Of a DNA stretch of 64,000 bases, positions 1 to 7,237 are shown one piece after another. Positions within the stretch are counted from its first letter, which is position 1, and the number at the start of each line of letters is the position of its first letter. Location of the stretch: the NCBI GenBank assembly GCA_016214895.1, contig JACRMR010000008.1, positions 1-64,000 on the forward strand. Direction: 5' to 3'. A model generated the notes under the pieces. That model was not told the origin of the DNA and ran no database searches. It saw only the letters and a list, made by a program, of their open reading frames with translations. The stretch is from a candidate division KSB1 bacterium (GTDB lineage: Bacteria > Electryoneota > RPQS01). Made by a program: the position numbers and the translations under genes.

Positions 1-126
1 ATTATGTCAGCGGTGGAACAGCACAATGACAACCCAACCCCGTTTCGCTGGGCCGCAACCGCCGACGACATCATTACCAAGTTCCGTCACGCCCGCGCCG
101 CCCTCGATAAGTTGCAATCTGAGTGA
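1..126 (+). CDS. IS630-family transposase, C-terminal end (5' part outside the window)
   Basis: Frame 1 is open from the window edge to TGA at 124-126 and gives 41 residues. It contains the stretch NDNPTPFRWAATADDI followed by a basic, Ala-rich tail. This Asn-x-x-Pro-x-Pro-Phe-x-Trp-x-x-Thr-Ala-x-[DE]-I pattern is the typical C-terminus of IS630/Tc1-mariner type DDE transposases (family knowledge). The catalytic DDE residues lie upstream, outside the window, so intactness cannot be judged. The gene ends inside the 3' end of the convergent FG-GAP gene, which suggests that the element inserted into that gene. Confidence 0.7.
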   Translation: MMSAVEQHNDNPTPFRWAATADDIITKFRHARAALDKLQSE

Positions 127-140
127 GACACTACACTAGT
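1..140 (+). mobile_element. Right end of an IS630-like insertion sequence
   Basis: The element must end shortly after the transposase stop at 126, because from about 140 onward the opposite strand again reads as FG-GAP repeat protein. The sequence just after the stop is GACACTACACTAGTA. TA dinucleotides here (136-137 and 139-140) would fit the TA target of IS630 elements. The left end and the matching inverted repeat are outside the window, so the exact boundary is inferred. Confidence 0.45.
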
Positions 141-1022
141 ATTCAGGATGATGTCGGGAACGGGCGAAAGAACCGGCCGGCCAAAGTGAACCGGTGTCCC
201 ACGCACGAATTCATCCGCGCCGTCTCCATTCAAACTGTCAACTCCGGTGGTGGGCCGACTCATGTTGCTCCAGAAATAAGCCGGTATCGTGTCTGGATTC
301 GCGCCTCCTAAAAAGACCGCGAGATTGCCGTTGTTCATGTTGAAACACATGAAGTCCGAGGCCCCATCCCCGTTGAAATCGCCGATGGCGTAAGGAAAGC
401 TGCTGTTGATTCCCGGCGGAGGTTCATGAAGATACCAGTCCACAGTCGTGTCCATTGGGCTTCCGCCGTAATAAACTCTAATACTCGCATCATTGTGCGA
501 CCAGTATAGATCATCGTAGCCATCGCCGTTGAAGTCACCGACTTGATAAAAGCTGCTGCCAACTGGAACTGACAACACGATATCAGGAACATTGTCCGCA
601 TTCGGTCCCCCATAAAAAATAAAGATAGTGTAATTGGGAGGTTGGCTTTGTTGCCATTGACGGATGAGCCAATCCTGATACCCATCCCCGTTCACATCCC
701 CGCAAGGAAAAGCGAACCAATTGTGTCTGTAAAGCGTCGTATCTGCACGGTAGGCATCATAGGGCACAGTATCCGGAGTAATGTTTCCGTGAAAGAACTC
801 CAGGTAAGGCCGTTGCGTGCCGAGCCAGGTACCGTTTCCTTGCGCGAATACGGCCCAGTCTGCAAAGCCGTCATTGTTCTGATCGCCCAAGGGCAGAATC
901 TTGTATCCGTATGACGAGCTATCCGTTTCCCCGCTTCTGTCCCAAATAACATGGGGCTGATAAGGCTGCGCAAACGAGATGCAGGCAAAAAGAAAAACGA
1001 TGGGAATGATGATTTTTGTCAT
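87..1022 (-). CDS. FG-GAP/VCBS repeat secreted protein, probably 3'-truncated by the IS
   Basis: The product is 311 aa when started at the ATG at 1022-1020, which opens a clean signal peptide (MTKIIIPIVFLFACISFAQ) behind a GGAAA-like ribosome site. An in-frame ATG at 1154 lies upstream of the predicted transcription start and would bury the signal peptide, so I reject it. About five repeats follow, each with a D-x-[DN]-x-DG calcium-binding loop (GDQNNDGFADW, GDVNGDGYQDW, GDFNGDGYDDL, GDFNGDGASDF, DSLNGDGADEF) and an F-[YL]-GG strand. These are integrin-like FG-GAP propeller blades, typical of secreted surface proteins. The last repeat breaks off and the final residues are read from IS sequence, so no C-terminal sorting domain remains. 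Base composition is more AT-rich than in neighbouring genes. It is probably a disrupted gene. Confidence 0.65.
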   Translation of the reverse strand: MTKIIIPIVFLFACISFAQPYQPHVIWDRSGETDSSSYGYKILPLGDQNNDGFADWAVFAQGNGTWLGTQRPYLEFFHGNITPDTVPYDAYRADTTLYRHNWFAFPCGDVNGDGYQDWLIRQWQQSQPPNYTIFIFYGGPNADNVPDIVLSVPVGSSFYQVGDFNGDGYDDLYWSHNDASIRVYYGGSPMDTTVDWYLHEPPPGINSSFPYAIGDFNGDGASDFMCFNMNNGNLAVFLGGANPDTIPAYFWSNMSRPTTGVDSLNGDGADEFVRGTPVHFGRPVLSPVPDIILNTSVVSHSDCNLSRAARA

Positions 1023-1156
1023 GATGTTTCCAAAACTAAAGACGCGAATCCCTCGCTGCATGGTCAGAAGATCCGGGCAGGAAGAACTCGCGCTTCTTGG
1101 CTGTCTGAACCTCTGACGGCCGCCAGAGGCAGAGAAGTATGTCGAATGTTGCAATG

Positions 1157-1185
1157 AATTTATGTAAATGACTCGACAAAGTCAA
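1157..1185 (-). promoter_or_regulatory. Predicted sigma70-type promoter for the FG-GAP gene
   Basis: On the minus strand TTGACT (complement of 1180-1185) is followed after exactly 17 nt by TAAATT (complement of 1157-1162). Transcription would start near 1150, leaving a leader of about 128 nt before the ATG at 1022. Confidence 0.6.
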
Positions 1186-1186
1186 A

Positions 1187-1226
1187 TTGAGTCTGTCCGT
1201 CGAAATTAGTATCAAATAAGACTCAA
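1187..1226. repeat. 8-bp inverted repeat upstream of the FG-GAP promoter
   Basis: TTGAGTCT (1187-1194) is repeated in inverted orientation as AGACTCAA (1219-1226) with a 24-nt spacer. It could be an operator or a remnant of an element end. Apart from this repeat and the two promoters, the gene-free stretch 1023-1354 shows nothing I can name. Confidence 0.35.
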
Positions 1227-1319
1227 CTTGTCCGCTTTGTCTACTGCATCTCGCAGCCGCCTCTCAGAAACATCCACAAACTTTCGTGCGAACCTTGTAG
1301 AGGTTTGTTTATCAAGGGC

Positions 1320-1348
1320 TTGACGTAGAGCGGTGTGGGCTGTATGTT
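1320..1348 (+). promoter_or_regulatory. Predicted promoter abutting the phage-like fragment
   Basis: TTGACG (1320-1325), a 17-nt spacer, and TATGTT (1343-1348). The expected start site falls at or next to the A of the ATG at 1355, so the transcript would be leaderless or nearly so. Confidence 0.4.
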
Positions 1349-1354
1349 TTGGGC

Positions 1355-1633
1355 ATGCACCGCATCAGGTTCAGACGGATTTCGGAAGCCTGGATTCTGG
1401 CAGGCGATCAAACCGGGCGCAAGTGGGAGGTCATGGTCATCAAGGCCGGTCTCTCCCACAACCTGTGTCCGGAAGGCAACCGCTACTTCTACGATGCGGG
1501 CATGCTCCATGAGACCATGCCTCTGTTTGACGGCGTGCCCGCCTACGCGTTCGAGTTCAGCCCTGACTACTTCAACCACGTCCCCGACGGCGCGATTCCG
1601 ATCAAGCAACGAGCCGGTAGCACTTCTCCTTGA
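1355..1633 (+). CDS. Fragment resembling a phage prohead protease or scaffold N-terminus
   Basis: A 92-aa reading frame starts at ATG 1355 (an in-frame TTG lies at 1349). The stretch GRKWEVMVIKAGLSHN, then NRYFYDAGMLHETMPLF-DGVPAYAFEF, resembles the start of phage head-maturation protease-like proteins, where a strand 'WEV-I-x-G-S-NG', a 'tyrosine-Leu' helix and 'LFEGVPVYA' recur. That comparison is from memory of the family. The frame stops far short of a full protease and no other phage genes are near, so this is most likely a decayed fragment. There is no visible Shine-Dalgarno site. The function is uncertain. Confidence 0.4.
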   Translation: MHRIRFRRISEAWILAGDQTGRKWEVMVIKAGLSHNLCPEGNRYFYDAGMLHETMPLFDGVPAYAFEFSPDYFNHVPDGAIPIKQRAGSTSP

Positions 1634-1658
1634 CTTTCCCACGCGATCTTCTTATATT
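1630..1658 (+). promoter_or_regulatory. Predicted sigma70-type promoter for the small protein and rdgB
   Basis: TTGACT (1630-1635), a spacer of exactly 17 nt, and TATATT (1653-1658) form a near-consensus promoter. Its start site at about 1665 precedes the GAGGAA ribosome site and the ATG at 1693. Confidence 0.7.
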
Positions 1659-1692
1659 TGATGGCTTACGATAACCCCCGAGGAACCACTAA

Positions 1693-1878
1693 ATGGCAAA
1701 GAAACAAACATTTGCTGACAAGTCTAAGAAGGCGAAGGCGGCGGGTCATCACCACGAGGGTGAGGATGTGCTGCAAATCGTGAAGGTCCGGTCCTTCAAT
1801 CAGGTCAGTGGCGGCCTGCGGATCACGACCAAAACGGTCAAAATCACCGCCAAGAACCAGAGCGAGGTTTTTGGATAG
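1693..1878 (+). CDS. Small conserved basic protein (DUF4295-like)
   Basis: A 61-aa, Lys-rich cytosolic protein beginning MAKKQTFADKSKKAK, followed by a short beta-rich half (VLQIVKVRSFNQ...LRITTKTVKIT). Small proteins with a MAKK-x-TFxDK start and a basic, strand-rich body occur widely in FCB bacteria and are often grouped as DUF4295 or as ribosome-associated candidates (family knowledge, not verified here). It has a clear GAGGAA ribosome site and a near-consensus promoter. Its stop overlaps the start of rdgB, so the two are co-transcribed. I cannot assign a molecular role. Confidence 0.7.
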   Translation: MAKKQTFADKSKKAKAAGHHHEGEDVLQIVKVRSFNQVSGGLRITTKTVKITAKNQSEVFG

Positions 1879-2479
1879 TCCCTCTCGTTCCCTCGTCGTG
1901 GCGACGAGGAACCGCGACAAGCTCCGCGAGATTCAGGAAGCGCTTCAGGGATTGCCGCTGAACGTCTTGAGTCTGGCGGATTTTGCTTTTGTTTCGGAGG
2001 TAGTCGAAGATCGCCCTGATCTTTACGGCAACGCCATCAAAAAAGCGACCGAAGTCGCTGCGCAGGTGAACGCCTGGACGCTCGCCGACGATACCGGACT
2101 CGAGGTGGACGCATTGAACGGCGCACCGGGTGTATATGCCGCGCGCTATTCTGGCCCAGGAGCAACCTACGAGAGCAATTGCCGCAAGCTCATCGCCGAG
2201 CTGCGCGACGTTCCGGACGGTAAGCGGCAGGCGCGATTCCGCACGGTCATGTGCCTGCGAACCCACGACGGGCTACATTGCGTGGAAGGAGTAGTGGGCG
2301 GAACCATCCTGCGCGACTTCCGCGGCAGCGGCGGCTTCGGCTATGATCCGGTGTTCGAACTCGCCAACGGCGAGACACTCGCGGAACTCAGCGTGGGCGA
2401 GAAGAACGCGGTCTCCCATCGCGGCCATGCACTCATCCGCGTGGTTGAACTCCTGCTGTGGCTGACCGGCAAGCCTTAG
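1871..2479 (+). CDS. rdgB: XTP/dITP diphosphatase (non-canonical purine NTP pyrophosphatase)
   Basis: The 202-aa product hydrolyses dITP, XTP and ITP to monophosphates, which keeps deaminated purines out of DNA and RNA. The family signatures are all present: ATRNRDKLREI at the N-terminus (SHR-type substrate loop), ALADDTGLEVDAL-like 'LADDTGLEVDAL' with the catalytic/metal acidic residues, APGVYAARY, GGFGYDPVF and the C-terminal SHRGHAL. The start chosen is TTG 1871, a few nt after GAGG and overlapping the upstream stop codon. An in-frame ATG at 1808 would add 21 residues read through the upstream gene in another frame, which is implausible. The length is normal for the family. The 3' end converges on the minus-strand gene with a 4-nt overlap. 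Confidence 0.93.
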   Translation: MDSPSRSLVVATRNRDKLREIQEALQGLPLNVLSLADFAFVSEVVEDRPDLYGNAIKKATEVAAQVNAWTLADDTGLEVDALNGAPGVYAARYSGPGATYESNCRKLIAELRDVPDGKRQARFRTVMCLRTHDGLHCVEGVVGGTILRDFRGSGGFGYDPVFELANGETLAELSVGEKNAVSHRGHALIRVVELLLWLTGKP

Positions 2480-3900
2480 AACGTGACCATGGTTTCGAGG
2501 CGGATCGTGCGAAGCGCTTCGCCGTTCTCGTAGGTGAGGCGATGATCATAGACGAGGCTGACATTCTGCGCGATCGCAAAGTAGAGCTTCACCCCCATGA
2601 TCGTGCCGTCGGTTGTCCGTTTCAGGACTTCGCGCACGTTCGGCTGCATGTAGTAGCTGGCGATCTTCTGAAAGCGCGTCATCGGCGGCGGTGTGACTCC
2701 GGCCTCGCCGTAGAGCGTCTTGCCGTTCTCGTAATCCGTGCCGCGCATATCGACATACCACGAGTAAACGTAGCCGATCGATGAGATGTTGAGTAACGCG
2801 TCGGCATAATATCCGCTGGCCGGACTCAGATCGCGCAGCCCGTCGGACTTGGGGAGGTACAGCGAATCGCCGACCAGCCGCGCGCGCTCGAGTTCGTAAA
2901 CAAAATTGAAATAGTCGCCCACAAACTCCTTGTCATAGTGGCGATATTCGGCGCCCAGCTCGACCGGCCCCCAGACAAATCTCATGCCGGGAAATGCCCA
3001 GCCATAGCCGTAGTCGAGAATCGTGGCCGCTTGCGCGTAAAGCCAGAGTGAGAACGGCGACTTGGCGTAGATCGGCAGTCCCGCGTCAAGTCCGAATTCG
3101 AATACACTCTCGGTCTGGTCAGCATAGTTCACGGGCATGCGGCGCGGATCGGCCATCAGCCCCCACCGCACGAGCGAGTCGATCTGCGCGGGGGAGAGCA
3201 AGTTGAGAATATCCTGGCGGCGACGGAAATCATTCACGTCGGGATAGCGGTCAAGACGATTGGGCACGCCGTCGTCGTCTTCATCCAGCAACCCCGCGAA
3301 CTGATTGCCGTCGGCCGCAGCCGTCGCTCCCAGCGTCAGTCCCTTGAATCCCGTTTCGTAGGACCAACGGGTGGCGAGCAAACCCGGCTCATCGAGTTCA
3401 CGCAAGCTGTTGATCATACCCTGCCAGCCGAACCGACCGACGCCGCCCTCGGTGTAAACGCCGACGCGCTTGATCTCGGGATACTGAATCGTGTTGGCAT
3501 ACCGCCGCATCACAATGCCGTAGCCGAGCGTGACTTGATCCAGGGCGCCGATCCGGATGTGGAACGGGTCGCCGGGTTGACCGTACCGGACATAGTAGAT
3601 CTTTTCGATGGCATCGGCCGGCTCGTCCCACTCATCTTCCTTGATCTTGCCATCGGCGTCCATGCGAACCGTAAGGTCGAGGCCGACACCCCATTTGCCG
3701 AACGGGATGTCGGGTCGGAGGCCGAATTGCTGATAGACTTTGCCGTTGATGATGACGAGGCCGATGCTGCCGTTCCATCGCACCTTCCCGGCTTTGCCCT
3801 CGCCGGCGGGCGGCGGGTCGAAGGCGGGATCGCGGGTTGACTGAGCAAGGCAATTCCCCGTGAAAAGCAGCAGCAGGAATATGGCGAAGCGAGTGGTCAT
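2476..3900 (-). CDS. Predicted outer-membrane beta-barrel protein of unknown function
   Basis: A 474-aa protein with a good signal peptide (MTTRFAIFLLLLFTGNCLAQ). The body is rich in alternating hydrophobic and aromatic strands (VGLDLTVRMD, PFHIRIGALDQVTLGYGIVM, VELGAEYRHYDKEF, NVSLVYDHRLTYENGEALR) and ends in a strand closing with F (LETMVTF), as outer-membrane barrels do. An EDDDGVPNRLDRYPD-like acidic loop near residue 205 may bind calcium. I do not recognise a specific family; porin-like or transport functions are guesses. It has its own promoter and no Shine-Dalgarno site; the leader just before ATG reads CCCCTCC. Confidence 0.8.
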   Translation of the reverse strand: MTTRFAIFLLLLFTGNCLAQSTRDPAFDPPPAGEGKAGKVRWNGSIGLVIINGKVYQQFGLRPDIPFGKWGVGLDLTVRMDADGKIKEDEWDEPADAIEKIYYVRYGQPGDPFHIRIGALDQVTLGYGIVMRRYANTIQYPEIKRVGVYTEGGVGRFGWQGMINSLRELDEPGLLATRWSYETGFKGLTLGATAAADGNQFAGLLDEDDDGVPNRLDRYPDVNDFRRRQDILNLLSPAQIDSLVRWGLMADPRRMPVNYADQTESVFEFGLDAGLPIYAKSPFSLWLYAQAATILDYGYGWAFPGMRFVWGPVELGAEYRHYDKEFVGDYFNFVYELERARLVGDSLYLPKSDGLRDLSPASGYYADALLNISSIGYVYSWYVDMRGTDYENGKTLYGEAGVTPPPMTRFQKIASYYMQPNVREVLKRTTDGTIMGVKLYFAIAQNVSLVYDHRLTYENGEALRTIRLETMVTF

Positions 3901-3936
3901 GGAGGGGTTCCGCCGATTGAGAAGGTCGGATGGTCA

Positions 3937-3965
3937 AATCTAACTCATTCGACGGGAAAAGTCAA
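3937..3965 (-). promoter_or_regulatory. Predicted sigma70-type promoter for the outer-membrane protein
   Basis: On the minus strand TTGACT (complement of 3960-3965), 17 nt, TAGATT (complement of 3937-3942). The start site is near 3930, giving a leader of about 30 nt. The divergent nifS gene begins about 50 bp on the other side. Confidence 0.65.
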
Positions 3966-4011
3966 CCGGACTCGAAAGCGAATTGCGAGGTTTTGAGGGA
4001 CATTGAGCCGT

Positions 4012-5169
4012 ATGCCGATCTATCTTGACAATGCCGCGACGACGCAGCCGGATCCGGCGGTCGTGGAGGCCGTGCGGGAGTGTCTGAGTTCCGCGTGGGG
4101 GAATCCGTCCAGCGCGCACTCGCGGGGAGCCGATGCGCGGCGGGCACTGGATCAGGCCCGGGTGCAGGTCGCCAAACTCGCCGGATGTGAATTGGACGAG
4201 GTGCATTTCACGTCGGGCGGGACCGAAGCGGATAACTGGGCCCTGCTGGGAACGTTGGATGTCTGGCGGGAGCGGCGCAATCATCTGGTCACGGTGGCGA
4301 CGGAGCATCACGCGGTAGTGGACGTCGCGAAGTGGTGGCAGGAGCGCGGCGGAGCGGTGACGATTCTGGCGCCGGATCATGAGGGGATGGTCACGGCGGA
4401 GCAGGTGGCGGGGGCGATTACGGCGCGGACGGCGATGGTGTCCGTCATGCAGGTGAATAACGAGTTGGGAACGCTGTTGCCGGTGGCGGACATCGGCGCG
4501 GCTTGCCGGGAACGCGACGTAACGTTCCACACGGACGCGGTCCAGAGTTACGGAAAGATCCCATTGTCGTTTCGCGCATTGAATGCCGATCTTATGAGTA
4601 TATCGAGTCACAAGATCTACGGTCCCAAGGGCGTGGGTGCGCTGCTCGTCAAGCGGGGCACGAGAATTTCGCCGCGGCAGATTGGCGGCGGTCAGGAGCG
4701 CGCGTGGCGGCCGGGAACCGAGAATTTACCGGGGATTGTGGGGTTTGGCCGCGCGGCGGAGCTGAGCGGCGCAGCACTGGAGCAGGAAATGCGCGAGATT
4801 GCCGTGCTGCGGGATCGGCTCGAAGCACTCATTCTGGAGCAGATTCCTGAGGTACGGATTAATGGCTCGCGGACGTCGCGCGCGCCGGGCATCGTGAACA
4901 TCTCGTTTCTTGGCTGCGAAGGGGAAGCGCTGCTGATCGCGCTCGACCGCAAGGGGTTCTGTGTTTCGACGGGGAGCGCGTGCAGCGCCGGTGCACTAGG
5001 AGCATCGCATGTGTTGCTGGGGATCGGGTTGGACGTCCGTGTGGCTCAGGCGTCACTGCGGTTCTCGTTTGGCCGGTTCAATCGGTTGTCGGACGTGGAC
5101 GCGTTGATGGCGGTACTGCCGGACGTAGTGGACCGGCAGCGCCAAACCGCGCCGGCGGGGTTGCGATGA
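4012..5169 (+). CDS. Cysteine desulfurase (NifS/IscS type)
   Basis: A PLP enzyme of 385 aa that takes sulfur from L-cysteine as an enzyme persulfide, for Fe-S clusters or tRNA thiolation. The start MPIYLDNAATT is canonical. TEHHAVV carries the PLP-stacking His, SSHKIYGPKG the PLP lysine (about Lys201), and STGSACSAG the persulfide cysteine (about Cys324). ATG 4012 lies 11 nt behind GAGGGA; an in-frame TTG at 4003 is the alternative. A membrane protein and mnmA follow with 4-nt overlaps. MnmA needs an IscS-type sulfur donor, so delivery to tRNA 2-thiouridine synthesis is the likely main role (inference). No iscU, iscA or sufB lies nearby. Confidence 0.93.
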   Translation: MPIYLDNAATTQPDPAVVEAVRECLSSAWGNPSSAHSRGADARRALDQARVQVAKLAGCELDEVHFTSGGTEADNWALLGTLDVWRERRNHLVTVATEHHAVVDVAKWWQERGGAVTILAPDHEGMVTAEQVAGAITARTAMVSVMQVNNELGTLLPVADIGAACRERDVTFHTDAVQSYGKIPLSFRALNADLMSISSHKIYGPKGVGALLVKRGTRISPRQIGGGQERAWRPGTENLPGIVGFGRAAELSGAALEQEMREIAVLRDRLEALILEQIPEVRINGSRTSRAPGIVNISFLGCEGEALLIALDRKGFCVSTGSACSAGALGASHVLLGIGLDVRVAQASLRFSFGRFNRLSDVDALMAVLPDVVDRQRQTAPAGLR

Positions 5170-6047
5170 AACGTCGGATGATCTATCTCGCGATGGCAGC
5201 GCTCGTGCTGGTCGCCGGCTTGGTGATCTTGCTGACGACGATGCAATCGATGCAGCGGTTTGATCCGCAAGCAGTCACGCGCAAACGCGACCGCCTGGTG
5301 AAACACAATGCCCAGTTTCTCGGTCGGGACAAGGTGGCGGCGCGCTACAAGTTGGATTTGACGGGTGAGCGCGGCCTGACCTGTTTCGCCCACTACCGTG
5401 TGCCGGTATCCGACGGCAAGCTGCCGGCGCTGCTGCTCTTGTATTCCAATCCGGGCCCAGCGGACTTCCCGGCGGTACTTGGCCAGGTGGAGCGCGCGAA
5501 TGAACTGGCGATTCTCGCCCTCAACGTCGATAGCTGCTTCGGCGGTGCCACGCGGGACGAGCGGTCTGTGTACAATGCGGCGCAGCTTTGCCTGCAATAT
5601 CTCGACGAGCATTTTACGATTGACACCAACCGTGTCTTTCTCGGCGGCTGGGACCGGGGAAGTCTCTTTGCGTTGCCGGTCGCGAGTCTGGAAGCGGATG
5701 AGGTGGCGGGCGCGATCTTGCACTTGCCGTTGGAAATCACGGCGAGCCGCGGCCTGAGTGCGGCGGCCCGCTGGGGGACTCAGAGCGTTCGCGAGCGGCT
5801 GCTGGTGGTAACACCGGGTTCCGCGGCAGACGGAGCACTGGCCAATTGGGTGCAAACGGCGGGCAATCTGCCGGTCTGCGACAAGCGCCGCGCGACGTCA
5901 GCCATGCCCGTTGCGATGCTCACGGAATCGGTCGATTGGTTGCTGGGACCGCGCGCGGATTCCACGGTTGCGCCCGCCGCGGCACCTCCGGCGCCGCCAT
6001 CGCTTGAAGCCATCAAGGCGCAAACGCTGCGAATGAAACCGGAATGA
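5166..6047 (+). CDS. Membrane-anchored alpha/beta-hydrolase-like protein with Asp in place of the nucleophile Ser
   Basis: The 293-aa protein has one N-terminal transmembrane segment (residues about 5-27) and a presumably periplasmic domain. That domain has the order of an alpha/beta hydrolase: a strand LPALLLLYSN, a helix, ILALNVDS, a helix with QLCLQYL-DEHF, then RVFLGGWDRGSLFAL. The last element sits where the nucleophile elbow G-x-S-x-G is expected, but reads GWDRG with Asp163. The C-terminal 40 residues are Ala/Pro-rich. ATG 5166 overlaps the nifS stop, and the stop overlaps the mnmA start. Either Asp acts as nucleophile, as in haloalkane dehalogenases and epoxide hydrolases, or the fold is non-catalytic. 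Specific function unknown. Confidence 0.7.
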   Translation: MKRRMIYLAMAALVLVAGLVILLTTMQSMQRFDPQAVTRKRDRLVKHNAQFLGRDKVAARYKLDLTGERGLTCFAHYRVPVSDGKLPALLLLYSNPGPADFPAVLGQVERANELAILALNVDSCFGGATRDERSVYNAAQLCLQYLDEHFTIDTNRVFLGGWDRGSLFALPVASLEADEVAGAILHLPLEITASRGLSAAARWGTQSVRERLLVVTPGSAADGALANWVQTAGNLPVCDKRRATSAMPVAMLTESVDWLLGPRADSTVAPAAAPPAPPSLEAIKAQTLRMKPE

Positions 6048-7237
6048 GCAACGACGGCACCATTCACGATTGGGCAGACGCGATTCCGCGCGGATCGGTG
6101 GTTGGCGTTGCCATGTCCGGAGGCGTGGATAGTTCGGTCGCGGCGTCGCTACTCGTTGAGCGCGGCTTTGAGGTCGTGGGTCTGACGATGCATCTCTGGA
6201 CGGACGCGAAGGGCGGGGAGCTGTCGCTGAATCGCGCGTCGGGGTGCTGCTCGATCACCATGGCGCGGGACGCGGCGCAAGTCGCGGAGCGGTTGGGATT
6301 CCGGCACTATGTGTTGAATCTGTCGGACGAGTTTCATGGGTCGGTCGTGCAGAACTTCGCGCGCGAGTATCTCTCCGGGCGCACGCCGAATCCCTGCGTG
6401 CGTTGCAATACGTTCGTGAAGTGGCAGACGCTCCTGGAGCGCTCGAGGAAGTTGGGCTGTGACTATCTGGCCACGGGCCACTATGCGCGAGTCGTGCGGG
6501 GCGGCGAGCGGAGCCGGTTGTTCCGGGCGCGGCATCTGGAAAAGGATCAGTCCTACGCGCTGTGGGGGCTGTCGCAGGAGAGTCTTGCGCGCACCCTGTT
6601 TCCGCTGGGGGACTTACCGAAGCGGGAGGTGCGGCGGATCGCGAGTGAGCACGGGCTGGCAACGGCGGACAAGCCGGAGAGCCAGGATATCTGCTTTGTT
6701 CCTGACAACGATTACCGCCGGTTTCTCGGAGACAATTTCGCGCAAGCGCTGGCGGTGATTGCGCCTGGCGAAATCGTGGGACCGGATGGGATCGTGCTTG
6801 GGCGCCACGGCGGCGTCTCGAATTTCACCGTCGGTCAGCGCAAGGGCCTGGGAATTGCACACGGGCGGCCGTTGTATGTGACCCGCATTGACGTGGACGA
6901 GAATCGCGTGTATGTGGATGACGAGGAGCACTGCTTCAGCGATTCCGCGATCGTGGAGGACGTGAATTGGATTTCGATCGGTGAGCCGAATCAGGCCCTC
7001 GAGTGCGAGGCGAAGGTCCGCTATCGCGACGGCGGTCACGCGGCGCGGGTGATGCCGCTCGCCGGGGGCCGGGCGCGGATCGAATTTGCGCGTCCGGTTC
7101 GGGCGGTCACACCCGGTCAGTCGGCGGTGTTTTATCGCGGCGACGAGCTGCTGGGTGGGGGAGTACTGCTGGAAGTCAGTCGGGGTGCAACCCGCGGAGA
7201 CGCGGTCTCCGCCGAGGGAGGATTAGCCCATGAGTAA
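6044..7237 (+). CDS. mnmA: tRNA-specific 2-thiouridylase MnmA
   Basis: The 397-aa enzyme adenylates and thiolates U34 of Lys, Glu and Gln tRNAs. The N-terminal PP-loop is GVAMSGGVDSSVAASLL, followed by SGCCS and the first catalytic cysteine in RTPNPCVRCN. The second is in ESQDICFVPDNDYRRFL. GQRKGLGIAHGRPLYVTRID marks the central domain, and the C-terminal barrel ends near residue 375. The length is slightly above the family's 360-380 because of an acidic tail. It overlaps the upstream gene by 4 nt and panB by 8 nt, and is two genes downstream of its likely sulfur donor, cysteine desulfurase. Confidence 0.95.
   Translation: MSNDGTIHDWADAIPRGSVVGVAMSGGVDSSVAASLLVERGFEVVGLTMHLWTDAKGGELSLNRASGCCSITMARDAAQVAERLGFRHYVLNLSDEFHGSVVQNFAREYLSGRTPNPCVRCNTFVKWQTLLERSRKLGCDYLATGHYARVVRGGERSRLFRARHLEKDQSYALWGLSQESLARTLFPLGDLPKREVRRIASEHGLATADKPESQDICFVPDNDYRRFLGDNFAQALAVIAPGEIVGPDGIVLGRHGGVSNFTVGQRKGLGIAHGRPLYVTRIDVDENRVYVDDEEHCFSDSAIVEDVNWISIGEPNQALECEAKVRYRDGGHAARVMPLAGGRARIEFARPVRAVTPGQSAVFYRGDELLGGGVLLEVSRGATRGDAVSAEGGLAHE

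Noticed and set aside
1241-1642. A 133-codon minus-strand frame opposite the phage-like fragment
   Set aside because: No recognisable features; it is the complement of a frame with family resemblance on the plus strand.
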